A stretch of DNA of 64,000 bases from Pacificoceanicola onchidii (GTDB lineage: Bacteria; Pseudomonadota; Alphaproteobacteria; Rhodobacterales; Rhodobacteraceae), in NCBI RefSeq assembly GCF_004804335.1, contig NZ_SRXY01000004.1:62001-126000 (forward strand), in the 5' to 3' direction. Position numbers and translations under genes: made by a program. Position 1 is the stretch's first letter. Every line of letters begins with the position of its first letter. Shown in pieces: positions 25,237 through 34,203 of the stretch. Below the pieces are notes generated by a model, which did no database searches, was not told the DNA's origin, and saw only the letters and a list, made by a program, of their open reading frames with translations.

Positions 25237-26181
25237 TCAGGTCGCCACGGGCAGCGGAACGAAGCTGATGATCGCGGGGTCTATTTCCGCCGTCAGACCG
25301 GACAGCACAACAACGGTCCCGTCCGAGAAACTCACGGTGAGGCCCGCGCCAGACAGGGTTTGTCCCGTGACCGTCGGTGGGGTCTGACCGGCGTGTTCGA
25401 TGATCAACATGTCCTCGCTGGCGTCAAAATCGCCAACCTGCACCGTCCCATTGGCATAAAAACTGTCAGCCCCTTCGCCACCGGTCCCGATGTCGCCATC
25501 ACCAAGGTAAAGCGAATCGTCACCGGCCTGCCCGTCCAGCAGATCCCCGGCTCCGTCATCGCCCGTTTCCGCATCACCATCCAGGGAATCATTGCCCAGA
25601 CCACCGTTGAGCGTATCGGACGCCGCACCACCAAGAAGGCTGTCGTCGCCCGCGCCGCCGTCAACCGAGTCGGTTCCGTCACCGCCGTCCAGAAGATCAT
25701 CGCCGTCATTGCCGAGGATATTGTCCGACCCGGTCGAGCCAAGCACCGTATCGTCACCGCTGCCGCCATCCAGCGTATCAGCGCCAGAGGCCCCATCTAC
25801 GGAATCGGCACCGCCACCGGCATCAACGCTGTCATCTCCGGCCCCGGAAAGGATCGTGTCCGCACTGTCAGTGCCCGTTAGCGTATCGTCCCCAATGGTA
25901 CCGGGGATCGTGCTGCCTGTTGACCTTGCAGCCTCATCTTCCTCGGCTTCGGGTTCTTCTGTTTCCGTGTCGGTCACGCTGGGCGGATCTGAACGGTTCT
26001 CGTCTTCCGGATCATCCACGGCAAGGGCCGTCAGAACAGGCGTCATCGTGACATCGTCCACAGTCAAACCTGTGCCGGGCTCACTCTCTTCTTCATCGTC
26101 GTCAGCGCTGCCCGCATCCATCAGACCCGCCGCCACAAAAGGCAGCAGAAAAAGCAATGTGAAGATCAGTTCGAGTCCCAT
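25237..26181 (-). CDS. Membrane-anchored RTX calcium-binding repeat protein
   Basis: A 314-residue protein. The N-terminus MGLELIFTLLFLLPFVAAGL is a membrane anchor or uncleaved signal. Residues 23-90 are an acidic linker rich in Glu, Asp, Ser and Thr. Residues about 95-225 hold a run of RTX nonapeptides (GDDTLTGTD, GGSGDDTVLG, GNDGDDLLDGGDGTDSVDGG) that bind calcium in a beta roll. The C-terminal 80 residues resemble the tail of haemolysin-type proteins (VGDFDASEDMLIIEH). Most RTX proteins are exported by type I secretion, but no such system is nearby and an N-terminal anchor is unusual. SD GAGG precedes the ATG at 26181. Confidence 0.85.
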   Translation of the reverse strand: MGLELIFTLLFLLPFVAAGLMDAGSADDDEEESEPGTGLTVDDVTMTPVLTALAVDDPEDENRSDPPSVTDTETEEPEAEEDEAARSTGSTIPGTIGDDTLTGTDSADTILSGAGDDSVDAGGGADSVDGASGADTLDGGSGDDTVLGSTGSDNILGNDGDDLLDGGDGTDSVDGGAGDDSLLGGAASDTLNGGLGNDSLDGDAETGDDGAGDLLDGQAGDDSLYLGDGDIGTGGEGADSFYANGTVQVGDFDASEDMLIIEHAGQTPPTVTGQTLSGAGLTVSFSDGTVVVLSGLTAEIDPAIISFVPLPVAT

Positions 26182-26268
26182 GGCGTCACCTCGCATCCAT
26201 ACCGCATGCAACTATAACGCCTGAATTCGGGCCAAATTTGTCTCAAATTGGGAAAAAAACTGTTCCCG

Positions 26269-26952
26269 CTACGCCGTGGTCAGATGCCCGTCCTCCAGAC
26301 GAAGGCAGCGGTCCATCCGCTCTGCCAATTCAAGGTTATGCGTCGCAATCACCGCGGACAGCCCCGTATCCCGCACCAGCCGCATCAAGGCACCAAAGAC
26401 GCGGTCCGAGGTCGCCGGATCAAGGTTTCCGGTTGGCTCATCCGCAAGCAAGAGCTGCGGCGCGTTTGCCATCGCCCGGCAAAACGCCACCCGCTGTTGC
26501 TCTCCGCCGGACATCGCCGCCGGACGGTGGCTTGCCCGGTCCGCAATGCCAACGCTTGCCAGCAAGTCCTTTGCCCGCGCCTCCGCCGCATCGCGCGGGG
26601 TGCCGTTGGCCAACTGCGGCAAGGTGATGTTTTCCAACGCCGTGAACTCCGGCAGCAGGTGGTGGAACTGGTAGACAAACCCGAGATTGTCCCGCCGCAC
26701 CGCCGTGCGCCGACGGTCTGAGCGGTTTTGCATCTCCTCTCCGCCGATCTCCACAACCCCCGCGTCCGCACTGTCGAGCAGACCCGCGATGTGCAGAAGC
26801 GTCGACTTGCCTGCGCCGGAGGGCGCAACCAAAGCCACAACCTCGCCGCGCCGCACCGTCAGATCGGCACCGCGCAACACGTGCACTTCGCCAGGCATGC
26901 CTTTTTTGTAGACCTTCTCGACACCGCTCAGGCGCAGAACCGCATCACTCAT
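26269..26952 (-). CDS. lolD: Lipoprotein-releasing ABC transporter ATPase LolD
   Basis: ATPase subunit (227 residues) of the inner-membrane complex that hands outer-membrane lipoproteins to LolA. Walker A is APSGAGKST (near residue 40), the Q-loop [17 protein letters not shown] contains the Lol-typical HHLL, the signature is [10 protein letters not shown], Walker [13 protein letters not shown], and the H-loop IATHN. Its start overlaps the 3' end of the permease gene by 8 bases, so both are made together. Confidence 0.96.
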   Translation of the reverse strand: MSDAVLRLSGVEKVYKKGMPGEVHVLRGADLTVRRGEVVALVAPSGAGKSTLLHIAGLLDSADAGVVEIGGEEMQNRSDRRRTAVRRDNLGFVYQFHHLLPEFTALENITLPQLANGTPRDAAEARAKDLLASVGIADRASHRPAAMSGGEQQRVAFCRAMANAPQLLLADEPTGNLDPATSDRVFGALMRLVRDTGLSAVIATHNLELAERMDRCLRLEDGHLTTA

Positions 26953-28231
26953 AGCGCAGCGCCTCCACCGGGTTCAGCCGCGCCGCACGGCGAGCCGGAA
27001 AAATCGTGACGATGAAAGACAGGCCAAGCGACAGCAAGACCGTCTTGATCAGATCCGGCAGGCGCACTTCGGCAGGCGGGAAGAAGAACCCCTGATTTTC
27101 AAGGCTCGCCCTATTGCTCCCGGTGATCACATCTACCAAGCCGTAGATGCCTTCGATGTTCATCGCAAAAAGCACCCCAAGCAGCACGCCAAGCACCGTC
27201 CCGATCACGCCAATTGAGGCCCCAACAATCAGGAACACCCGCAGGATGGCCCCTTCGGTCAGCCCCATGGTGCGCAGAATACCGATGTCGCCGCCCTTGT
27301 TCTTGACCAGCATGATCAGCCCAGAGGTGATGTTCATCGTGGCGATCAGCACCAGAATGGCGAGCAGGATAAACAGCGCATCGTCCTGCATGGCAATCGC
27401 CTGCAACGCCGCGCCAGACGAATCCTGCCACGTCCAGATCAGCGTTCCCGCCCCGGCGGCGTAGGCGATGGGCATGCTGTAGGATTCAACGATCTCAGGG
27501 GCTTCGACGATCACTTCCAGCTCATCCGCGACGCCTTCGCGGTTGAAATAAAGCTGCGCTTCCTCGAACGGCATATAGATGCGCGTGCGATCAATGTCAT
27601 AGCGGCCCGCATTGAAGATATAGGTGACCTTGTAGCGCTTCACCCGCGCGCTGACGCCAAAGGCCGTTTTCACTCCATCCGGCGAAGTCAATTTGATCTC
27701 ATCGCCGAGCCCAACGCCGAGCGTCATCGCCACGCCCGAGCCTATGGCAATCCCGTCGTTGTAGTTTGCCAGATCCCCGCGCGACGTCTCGGGGTTCACG
27801 ATACGCGGGATGGCCTTCAAATCCTCGCCATCCATGCCGAAAATCTCGACCCCGGCATTGCGCCGGTTAGCCGTGGCCAGCACCTGCCCTTTGACCAGCG
27901 GCGCAACCCGCACAACGCCCGGCACCTCCGCCACACGCTCTGCCATGGCCTCAAAGTCCGGCAGGGTTCGCGTGCTTCGTCCAAATTCGTCCAGCCGCTC
28001 GGTGTGATAGACCGTGACATGGGCGTTGGCCCCAACAATCGTATCCACGAATTCCGCCCGAAAGCCTGCCCGCACCGCCAGCGTCGCCACAAGCGCAAAG
28101 ACGGCCAAAGTCACGCCCAGAAGGCTGATCCATGTCATCACGGACACGCCGCCCTCTGCGCGTTTGGCACGCAAATAGCGCCATGCGATCATCCACTCGA
28201 ATGGGGCAAAAGGCGGGGGTGTTTTGGCCAT
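26945..28231 (-). CDS. Lipoprotein-releasing ABC transporter permease (LolC/LolE family)
   Basis: A 428-residue inner-membrane protein with one N-terminal helix ([20 protein letters not shown]), a large periplasmic domain (residues about 50-270) and three C-terminal helices within the FtsX fold ([40 protein letters not shown]). The [14 protein letters not shown] start is the LolCE signature. Only one permease gene accompanies lolD, as in many alphaproteobacteria, where it probably forms a homodimer (LolF-like). The SD is weak (AGAGAT). Confidence 0.94.
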   Translation of the reverse strand: MAKTPPPFAPFEWMIAWRYLRAKRAEGGVSVMTWISLLGVTLAVFALVATLAVRAGFRAEFVDTIVGANAHVTVYHTERLDEFGRSTRTLPDFEAMAERVAEVPGVVRVAPLVKGQVLATANRRNAGVEIFGMDGEDLKAIPRIVNPETSRGDLANYNDGIAIGSGVAMTLGVGLGDEIKLTSPDGVKTAFGVSARVKRYKVTYIFNAGRYDIDRTRIYMPFEEAQLYFNREGVADELEVIVEAPEIVESYSMPIAYAAGAGTLIWTWQDSSGAALQAIAMQDDALFILLAILVLIATMNITSGLIMLVKNKGGDIGILRTMGLTEGAILRVFLIVGASIGVIGTVLGVLLGVLFAMNIEGIYGLVDVITGSNRASLENQGFFFPPAEVRLPDLIKTVLLSLGLSFIVTIFPARRAARLNPVEALRYE

Positions 28232-28312
28232 CTATCTCTGGTCCGTCTGCTCAGGCGCGAAACTGGCCTTTCAGGGGGATCGGGTCAAGCGCGGCCTGCG
28301 GCGAAAGCCCGC

Positions 28313-29311
28313 TCAGTTGACGCGCGCCACCACGTAGTCGGCAAGGTCAATCAGCAGATCCCGCAACTCGGACTGCGGCAGGGCGGCCATCGCCGTCTTC
28401 GCCTTCTCCGCCCAGGCCAGCGCTTCCTGCCGGGTCTCTTCCAGAGCACCATGGGCGTTCAAAAGCTGCAACGCCCGCTCCAGATCGCCGTCACGCTGGT
28501 CGCCCTTTTCGATCACCCGTTTCCAGAACGCCTGTTCCTCATCGTTCGCTTTCGCGTAGGCCTTGATCAACGGCAGTGTCAGCTTGCGTTCGCGGAAGTC
28601 GTCGCCAATGTTTTTCCCGGTGGCATCGCCGCCCCAGTAATCCAGCAGATCGTCCACGATCTGGAACGAAATCCCAAGCGCATCGCCATAATCGAACAGC
28701 GCCTTGATCTCTACCTCGGGCCGCTCTGCGATCACGCCGCCCACCTCCGTCGCCGCCGAGAACAGCGCCGCCGTCTTGCCACGCACCACCTGCAGGTAAA
28801 TCTCTTCGCTCGTCGTCAGATCCTGCGCGGCCGTCAGCTGCAGCACTTCGCCTTCGGCAATTGTCGCCGCCGCATCCGACAGGATCCGCAACACCCGCAG
28901 GTTGCCGCTTTCGGTCATCAACTGGAACGACCGTGCAAAGAGGTAATCGCCCACCAGCACACTGGATTTGTTGTCCCACAGCAAGTTTGCCGTGGGCCGC
29001 CCGCGCCGCTTGGCGCTCTCATCCACCACGTCATCGTGCAAGAGCGTTGCCGTATGAATGAACTCGACCGTCGCGGCGAGGTGAATGTGATAGGGGCCGC
29101 CATAGCCACACAGCTTGGCCGAGGCGATGGTCAGCATCGGGCGCAGCCGCTTGCCCCCGGCCTCCACCAGATGCGCGGTCACTTCGGGAATGCGCGGCGC
29201 GTGATTCGAGGCCATGCGCTCGCGGATTAGCGTGTTGACCGCTCCCATTTCGTCCGTCAGCAGATCGGCCAAACGTTCGTGCGGCTTGGTCACGGATTCC
29301 ATCACGTTCAT
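28313..29311 (-). CDS. All-trans polyprenyl diphosphate synthase (ubiquinone side chain)
   Basis: Elongates farnesyl or geranylgeranyl diphosphate with isopentenyl diphosphate to the quinone tail, probably decaprenyl because Rhodobacterales contain ubiquinone-10. The 332 residues contain GGKRLRPML, the first aspartate-rich motif LLHDDVVDE (about residue 90), GDYLFARSFQLM, and the second motif FQIVDDLLDYWG. I chose the ATG at 29311 after GGGAG; a long upstream frame to 29629 crosses the neighbouring DUF2007 gene on the other strand and is not credible. It is divergent from DUF2007 with about 55 bases between the starts. Confidence 0.95.
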   Translation of the reverse strand: MNVMESVTKPHERLADLLTDEMGAVNTLIRERMASNHAPRIPEVTAHLVEAGGKRLRPMLTIASAKLCGYGGPYHIHLAATVEFIHTATLLHDDVVDESAKRRGRPTANLLWDNKSSVLVGDYLFARSFQLMTESGNLRVLRILSDAAATIAEGEVLQLTAAQDLTTSEEIYLQVVRGKTAALFSAATEVGGVIAERPEVEIKALFDYGDALGISFQIVDDLLDYWGGDATGKNIGDDFRERKLTLPLIKAYAKANDEEQAFWKRVIEKGDQRDGDLERALQLLNAHGALEETRQEALAWAEKAKTAMAALPQSELRDLLIDLADYVVARVN

Positions 29312-29365
29312 CACACTCCCGTGCAAGGCTCGACATCTGCCCAGCCTTGTCCTTAAATCCCCACC

Positions 29366-29581
29366 ATGGAAGAGCTTCTCAGAACCAACGACATAACGCT
29401 GATCCCACTCGCCAAAACCCTCCTGAGTGAGGCGGGTATAGACAGCTTTGAACTGGACGTAAATATGAGCGTCCTTGAGGGCTCCATCGGAATCCTGCCT
29501 CGGCGGCTTATGGTGCCCAAGGGCTACCTCGAAGAGGCGCGGCAAGTGCTGCGCGACTACGGTGTCGACTTTGAAGGCTGA
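29366..29581 (+). CDS. DUF2007 domain protein
   Basis: A 71-residue protein of the DUF2007 (putative signal-transducing) family: MEELLRTNDITLIPLAKTLL-SEAGIDSFELD, VLEGSIGILPRRLMVP and EEARQVLRDYGVDF. The fold resembles small ferredoxin-like domains; function is unknown. It overlaps the start of the downstream methyltransferase-like gene by about 20 bases and is likely co-translated with it, a pairing seen in other Rhodobacterales as far as I recall. Confidence 0.92.
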   Translation: MEELLRTNDITLIPLAKTLLSEAGIDSFELDVNMSVLEGSIGILPRRLMVPKGYLEEARQVLRDYGVDFEG

Positions 29582-30341
29582 GCCTTTTCTGCCCGAAGAT
29601 CTGGACAGCAGCGACTTTCTCGGCGGCAAGATCCGCCTGTTGCAGCCCAGGGCAGGCTATCGCGCCGGTGTGGATCCGGTCCTGCTGGCCGCATCCATTG
29701 ACGCGAAACCCGGGCAATCGGTTCTGGACCTGGGCTGCGGCGCGGGGCCGGCCTTGTGTTGCCTTGGCGCTCGGGTGTCGGACCTGCACCTGACCGGCGT
29801 GGAGATCCAGCCTGCCTACGCGGAACTGGCGCGAATCAACCTGTCTGAGAACCACCTTCACGGCGACATAACCGTCGCAAATGTCTCCGAACTGCCAGCA
29901 GAGCTGCGTCAGCGCAGATTTGACCATGTTATGGCCAATCCGCCCTATTTTCTGGAGAACCAGCGCCGCAGTGCAGAGGACGCGGGCCGCGAGATCGGGC
30001 GCGCCGGTCAGACCCCTCTGACGGACTGGATCGACACCGCCGCCCGGCGCGTGAATCCCGGCGGCTTTGTCACGATCGTACAGCGCATCGAACGCCTTCC
30101 CGAACTGCTCGCCGCCATGCAGAAAACCCTCGGATCGCTTGAACTCATGCCGCTTTTTCCGCGCGCGGGCCGCCCACCCCGGCTGGTTTTGGTCCGGGGG
30201 CGCAAGACTGGCAAGGCCGCCTTTCGCTTCCATGGCGGCCTTGTTTTGCATCGCGGCGGCGCCCATGAAGGCGACCGGGAACACTACACGGACGCCACCA
30301 ATGCAATTCTGCGAGATGGCGCAAAATTAACCTTCGCTTAA
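29562..30341 (+). CDS. tRNA1(Val) A37 N6-methyltransferase-like protein
   Basis: A class I SAM-dependent methyltransferase of about 259 residues. Motif I is VLDLGCGAGPALCCLG (near residue 50), the acidic strand VTGVEIQPAYAELARINL follows (here LTGVEIQ), and the catalytic MANPPYFLEN (NPPY) motif is typical of adenine N6 methylation in the TrmN6 family. The N-terminal FLGGKIRLLQPRAGYRAGVDP is the family signature. The start is uncertain: GTG at 29562 or TTG at 29571, both inside the DUF2007 gene; no ATG fits. The exact tRNA target is inferred from E. coli. Confidence 0.87.
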   Translation: MSTLKAEPFLPEDLDSSDFLGGKIRLLQPRAGYRAGVDPVLLAASIDAKPGQSVLDLGCGAGPALCCLGARVSDLHLTGVEIQPAYAELARINLSENHLHGDITVANVSELPAELRQRRFDHVMANPPYFLENQRRSAEDAGREIGRAGQTPLTDWIDTAARRVNPGGFVTIVQRIERLPELLAAMQKTLGSLELMPLFPRAGRPPRLVLVRGRKTGKAAFRFHGGLVLHRGGAHEGDREHYTDATNAILRDGAKLTFA

Positions 30342-30458
30342 GGGTTCTGACGTTCATTCGATGCACGTTACAATTCTGTGATGATATGCTGCATCTGCGG
30401 CGTGACTTACGCGTAAAGTTGTGCTGCACTGAGAGTCTGAGCAATAGAGGAGTATGCC

Positions 30459-30623
30459 ATGAGCTTGAGTTCGCACCTGCAGGAACTGAAGAGGAAGCAC
30501 CAGACTTTGGAGGCGTCTGTCGAACAGGCGCAAGCCGCGCCGGGTGTCGACGGTCTTCGTGTCGCCGAACTGAAAAAGCAAAAACTCCGTCTCAAGGAAG
30601 AGATCGCCAGACTGGAATCGTAG
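30459..30623 (+). CDS. YdcH family (DUF465) small protein
   Basis: A 54-residue protein: MSLSSHLQELKRKHQTLEAS, VEQAQAAPGVDGLRVAELKK, QKLRLKEEIARLES. This helical hairpin with the KKQKLRLKEEI segment is the DUF465/YdcH pattern. Function is unknown; cytoplasmic. AGAGGAG lies about 6 bases before the ATG. It is monocistronic between the methyltransferase-like gene and the convergent LysR gene, and a terminator follows. Confidence 0.9.
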   Translation: MSLSSHLQELKRKHQTLEASVEQAQAAPGVDGLRVAELKKQKLRLKEEIARLES

Positions 30624-30672
30624 CCAACGCTCTGACCGAGACTGGCACGCAAACGCGTGCCTTGCACGAAGC

Positions 30673-30701
30673 GGGTCTGCCCTAACGGGCGGGCCCTTTT
30701 T
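30673..30701 (+). terminator. Terminator after the YdcH gene
   Basis: GGG-tct-GCCC (from 30673) faces GGGC-ggg-CCC (to 30696) with loop TAAC, followed by TTTTT on the plus strand. It overlaps the last codons of the convergent LysR gene. Confidence 0.6.
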
Positions 30702-31647
30702 GCTGGCGCGGGACTTCTGTCACCGGGATCAGGGTGCGGCCTTCCAAACCATCGGGAAATTTCTCCACCTCATCCCGCAGCCACGTCCGAAACGCAGCGA
30801 TCTGCGGCTTGTTTTCCGTGCCCTTCTCGCACAGCACCCGGAACTTCGCATCGGTGGTCAGCGCGATGGGGAATGGTGCCACAAGCTCTCCCCGCGCGAG
30901 ATGCGGGATCGCCAGTGATGTCCGACTGAACACAACGCCCCCGCCCGCCAGCGCAGCATCAAGGGCGTGATCCGCCTGAGAGAACCGCGCCACAGGTTTC
31001 GGCGCGCCCTCAAGCCCACAGGCGCGAAACCAGGCGGCCCAATCCGCCGGGGGTTCTATGAAATCCTGAGACGCATCGTACAAAAGCGGCGCTTTCAAAA
31101 GGCTTTCGACCGTCAAATAGCGCTCTGCCAGCTCCGGCCGCATCATCGGCGTGAGGCACTCATCCACCAGATGCTCACAGTACAGCCCCGGATCCGGCCC
31201 ATATCCGTACCGGATCGCAACATCGACCGCATCACGATCGAAATCCAGGCTGCGTAGCGTGGCAGCGAACCGCAGTTCGATATCGGGATGGGCGCTGGCG
31301 AACTCGAAGAGGCGCGGAGCAAGCCATTTCGTGGTAAATGCCGGGCCCGCCGTCACCGAGAGAATCTTGGTATCCAGCATTCTCCGGGCCGAAGCCCAAG
31401 CCGCGTTCAGCCTGCCAAACCCCTCGGAGAGACTGGGGGCGAGCACCTTTCCCACCTCGGTGAGCTCAACCGCGCGGTTCAGCCTCTTGAACACAGGCTG
31501 GCCAAGGTCCTCTTCCAGCTTTTTGATCTGGAAGGACAGCGCCGCCGGAGTGACGTTCAACTCGCTTGCGGCCTTGGCAAAAGACAAATGCCGTGCGGCC
31601 GCTTCAAAGGCCCGCAGTGCGGTCAGGGGCGGAAGCCGGTCGGACAT
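30682..31647 (-). CDS. LysR family regulator, GcvA-like
   Basis: A 321-residue transcriptional regulator. The N-terminal HTH is PLTALRAFEAAARHLSFAKA-ASELNVTPAALSFQIKKLE (residues 7-46), of the GcvA type. The effector domain (residues 95-300) includes LAPRLFEFASAHPDIELRF and DVAIRYGYG. The ligand and targets are unknown. It is divergent from a 37-residue protein gene at 31754 with about 105 bases between the starts, so that gene is the most likely direct target. Confidence 0.93.
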   Translation of the reverse strand: MSDRLPPLTALRAFEAAARHLSFAKAASELNVTPAALSFQIKKLEEDLGQPVFKRLNRAVELTEVGKVLAPSLSEGFGRLNAAWASARRMLDTKILSVTAGPAFTTKWLAPRLFEFASAHPDIELRFAATLRSLDFDRDAVDVAIRYGYGPDPGLYCEHLVDECLTPMMRPELAERYLTVESLLKAPLLYDASQDFIEPPADWAAWFRACGLEGAPKPVARFSQADHALDAALAGGGVVFSRTSLAIPHLARGELVAPFPIALTTDAKFRVLCEKGTENKPQIAAFRTWLRDEVEKFPDGLEGRTLIPVTEVPRQQKGPAR

Positions 31648-31753
31648 TCAGACAAGTTTTCCTTAACTGAGGACAGAAGAACTCTCGTTTGTCAGATAGC
31701 TTCGCAGGCTTCATATACAATGTCATCAAGCAAATCTGTATCGAGGACTAAAC

Positions 31754-31867
31754 ATGTTGGAAGCCGCCCAAGACCGCCGCCACCGCGATGCATTCCGCGC
31801 AGCCCATGCCGCGCGTGGAGAAGCCGTTGCCAATTTCTTCAACTTCCTGATCGCGCGCCGCCACTGA
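31754..31867 (+). CDS. Small protein of 37 residues divergent from LysR
   Basis: ATG at 31754 encodes MLEAAQDRRHRDAFRAAHAA-RGEAVANFFNFLIARRH and stops at 31867. GAGGA lies 7 bases before the ATG and a strong terminator follows 40 bases after the stop, so a defined short transcript is expected. The sequence is basic and amphipathic; it resembles short Rhodobacterales proteins found beside GcvA-type LysR genes and perhaps the DUF1127 group, but I cannot name a family. It may be a membrane-surface or RNA-associated microprotein; function is unknown. Confidence 0.65.
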   Translation: MLEAAQDRRHRDAFRAAHAARGEAVANFFNFLIARRH

Positions 31868-31907
31868 CCGCAGGCCGCAAGGCCCGCCGGTCTGGTGCGA
31901 GACGGTA

Positions 31908-31944
31908 AACGCTCCCGAACCTTTCTGGCTCCGGGAGCGTTTTC
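31908..31944 (+). terminator. Terminator of the 37-residue protein gene
   Basis: ACGCTCCCG (31909-31917) pairs with CGGGAGCGT (31932-31940), followed by TTTTC on the plus strand. The 9-bp perfect stem supports a real short transcription unit upstream. Confidence 0.88.
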
Positions 31945-31955
31945 ATGTCACCCAA

Positions 31956-31983
31956 ACAAAAAGGCGCCCCGATCCGGGGCGCC
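31956..31983 (-). terminator. Terminator of phaB
   Basis: GGCGCCCCG (31963-31971) pairs with CGGGGCGCC (31975-31983). On the minus strand it is followed by TTTTTG. It lies 24 bases past the phaB stop. Confidence 0.88.
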
Positions 31984-32006
31984 TTCTGCATGTCTGTCGC
32001 GGCGTA

Positions 32007-32732
32007 TCAGACGAAGAACTGTGCGCCGTTTGCCGAGATGGTCGAGCCGTTGATGAAGCCCGCATCGTCGGAGGCCAGGAACGCCACGCAACGCGCGATT
32101 TCTTCCGGCTCGCCCAGGCGGCCTGCCGGGATCTGCGGGATGATCTTGGAGTTCAGAACTTCTTCGGGGATCGCGCGGACCATTTCGGTGCCGATGTAAC
32201 CCGGGCAAACGGCGTTGGCGGTGATGCCCTTTGCTGCGCCTTCCTGTGCCAGCGACTTGACGATGCCGAGATCGCCCGCCTTGGTCGCGGCATAGTTCAC
32301 CTGACCGGCTTGGCCTTTCTGGCCATTGATCGAGGAAATCACAATCACACGGCCAAAGCCGCGCTCACGCATGCCCGGCCACACAGGGCGCACGGTGTTG
32401 AACACACCGGTGAGGTTGGTGTCGATGACCTTCTGCCACTGCTCCGGCTTCATCTTGTGGAAGAAACCGTCCCAGGTGATGCCGGCGTTGGCAACAACAA
32501 CGTCAATCGGGCCGAGATCCGCTTCGACCTGTGCAATGCCCGCAGAGGAGGCTTCGTAGTCAGCCACGTCCCACTTGTAGGTCTTGATGCCGGTGGCTTC
32601 GGTGAAGGCCGCGGCCTTCTCGTCGTTGCCAGCGTAGGTCGCGGCGACTTCGTAGCCGTCTGCCTTGAGTTTCTTGGAAATCGCTTCGCCGATTCCGCGG
32701 CTGCCGCCAGTAACGAGTGCAACGCGTGCCAT
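32007..32732 (-). CDS. phaB: Acetoacetyl-CoA reductase
   Basis: Short-chain dehydrogenase that reduces acetoacetyl-CoA to (R)-3-hydroxybutyryl-CoA with NADPH for polyhydroxybutyrate synthesis. The 241 residues have ALVTGGSRGIGEAISKKL (Rossmann), NAGITWDGFFHKM, VIVISSINGQKGQAGQVNYA-ATKAG (catalytic Ser-Tyr-Lys) and PGYIGTEMVRAI, which together match PhaB. GGAGG lies 9 bases before the ATG. A terminator after phaA separates the two genes, so phaB has its own promoter, with an inverted repeat at 32792. No phaC, phaP or phaR gene is in the window. Confidence 0.95.
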   Translation of the reverse strand: MARVALVTGGSRGIGEAISKKLKADGYEVAATYAGNDEKAAAFTEATGIKTYKWDVADYEASSAGIAQVEADLGPIDVVVANAGITWDGFFHKMKPEQWQKVIDTNLTGVFNTVRPVWPGMRERGFGRVIVISSINGQKGQAGQVNYAATKAGDLGIVKSLAQEGAAKGITANAVCPGYIGTEMVRAIPEEVLNSKIIPQIPAGRLGEPEEIARCVAFLASDDAGFINGSTISANGAQFFV

Positions 32733-32791
32733 ATCTGTTCCTCCAGAGTAGTCTTTGGTTAGGTAAGGTAATTACAATCTAGGATTTCCAT

Positions 32792-32808
32792 GCGCAATAT
32801 TGTTGCGC
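32792..32808. promoter_or_regulatory. Inverted repeat in the phaB promoter region
   Basis: GCGCAA-TATTG-TTGCGC is a perfect 6-5-6 inverted repeat 60 bases upstream of the phaB start. Read on the minus strand, part of it (AACAATATTGCGC) matches the 20-base element of 2854 and 17650 at 12 of 13 positions. It may bind a PHB or fatty-acid regulator; this is inference. Confidence 0.5.
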
Positions 32809-32830
32809 GAAAAAATCCAACTTAAACCAC

Positions 32831-32860
32831 CAAAAAAAAGGGGCGCTTCGCAAGCGCCCC
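32831..32860 (-). terminator. Terminator of phaA
   Basis: GGGGCGCTT (32840-32848) pairs with AAGCGCCCC (32852-32860) around CGC. On the minus strand it is followed by TTTTTTTTG. It lies 25 bases past the phaA stop. Confidence 0.92.
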
Positions 32861-32884
32861 CCCGTTATTCGGTGATCCGCTCGC

Positions 32885-34060
32885 TTACGGGCGCTCCACA
32901 CAGAGCGCGACACCCATGCCGCCGCCGATGCAAAGCGTGGCGAGGCCTTTCTTGGCGTCGCGGCGCTTCATTTCGAACAGCAGCGTGTTCAGAACGCGCG
33001 CGCCGGATGCGCCAATCGGGTGGCCGATGGCGATCGCGCCGCCGTTCACGTTCACGATCGACGGATCCCAGCCCATGTCCTTGTTCACGGCGCAGGCCTG
33101 TGCAGCGAAGGCTTCGTTTGCTTCAACGAGGTCCAGATCGTCAACGGACCAGCCCGCTTTGTCCAGCGCCTTGCGCGATGCGTAGATCGGGCCCACACCC
33201 ATGATCGACGGGTCCAGACCAGCGGTGGCATAGGAGGCGATGCGCGCCAAAGGCTCGATACCGCGCTTTTCAGCATTGTCGGCGCTCATCAGCAGCACGC
33301 CAGCCGCGCCGTCATTCAGGCCGGAGGCGTTGGCAGCGGTCACGGAGCCGTCTTTCATGAAAGCCGGGCGCAGTTTCTGCATGGCTTCGATGGTCGCGCC
33401 GTGACGAATGTACTCGTCTTTGTCTACAACGATATCGCCCTTGCGGGTTTTGACGGTAAAGGCTGCGATTTCGTCGTCGAACTTGCCCGCTTTTTGGGCA
33501 GCTTCGGCCTTATTCTGCGAAGCGACGGCGAACTCGTCCTGCATCTCGCGGCTGATCTGCCACTTTTCCGCAACGTTTTCAGCGGTCTGACCCATGTGGT
33601 AGCCGTTGAACGCATCCCAAAGGCCATCACGGATCATCGTGTCGATGTACTTCATGTCGCCCATCTTCTGGCCGGCACGCAGGTGTGCGGCATGGGTGCT
33701 CAGCGACATGTTTTCCTGACCGCCTGCGCAGACCACATCGGCATCGCCGAGCATGATGTGCTGAGCGCCTAGCGCAACCGCGCGCAGACCGGAGCCACAC
33801 ACCTGGTTAAGCCCCCAGGCCGCGCTTTCTTGCGGAAGGCCTGCGTTGATGTGCGCTTGACGCGCCGGGTTCTGGCCCTGCGCTGCGGTCAGAACCTGAC
33901 CGAGGATCGTTTCCGAAACGTCGGATTTGTCTACACCGGCGCGGGCAACGAGGGCCTCGAGCACGGCTGCACCAAGATCATGTGCGGGGGTCTTGGCAAA
34001 AGAGCCGCTGAAACTGCCGACTGCAGTTCGTGCGGCACTGGCGATAACGACGTTGGTCAT
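32885..34060 (-). CDS. phaA: Acetyl-CoA C-acetyltransferase (beta-ketothiolase)
   Basis: Condenses two acetyl-CoA to acetoacetyl-CoA, the first step of polyhydroxybutyrate synthesis and the last of its breakdown. The 391-residue length is standard. The acyl-accepting Cys is in [20 protein letters not shown] (near residue 88), [19 protein letters not shown] carries the active His, and [17 protein letters not shown] the second Cys. GGAGG lies about 7 bases before the ATG. It precedes phaB, but a strong terminator lies between them. Confidence 0.96.
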   Translation of the reverse strand: MTNVVIASAARTAVGSFSGSFAKTPAHDLGAAVLEALVARAGVDKSDVSETILGQVLTAAQGQNPARQAHINAGLPQESAAWGLNQVCGSGLRAVALGAQHIMLGDADVVCAGGQENMSLSTHAAHLRAGQKMGDMKYIDTMIRDGLWDAFNGYHMGQTAENVAEKWQISREMQDEFAVASQNKAEAAQKAGKFDDEIAAFTVKTRKGDIVVDKDEYIRHGATIEAMQKLRPAFMKDGSVTAANASGLNDGAAGVLLMSADNAEKRGIEPLARIASYATAGLDPSIMGVGPIYASRKALDKAGWSVDDLDLVEANEAFAAQACAVNKDMGWDPSIVNVNGGAIAIGHPIGASGARVLNTLLFEMKRRDAKKGLATLCIGGGMGVALCVERP

Positions 34061-34203
34061 GTGGGTCCTCCAGCGATACGAGTCGAGGCAGGCTTACAGG
34101 GTTTCCCCGGAAGGTCAAACCATGCCGTGCTTCGCGTTATAGGCGAGGACTTACTGTTTCTGCGACGCAGCGTAAACCGGACAGTCTGTCACGGTGGGCG
34201 CTA

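Noticed and set aside
25400-25900. Repetitive DNA pattern that might suggest a tandem repeat or CRISPR-like array
   Set aside because: The periodicity is the RTX nonapeptide coding repeat; units are diverged and in frame.
28313-29629. N-terminal extension of the polyprenyl synthase to 29629
   Set aside because: It crosses the divergent DUF2007 gene; ATG 29311 has a clear GGGAG and gives the normal family length.
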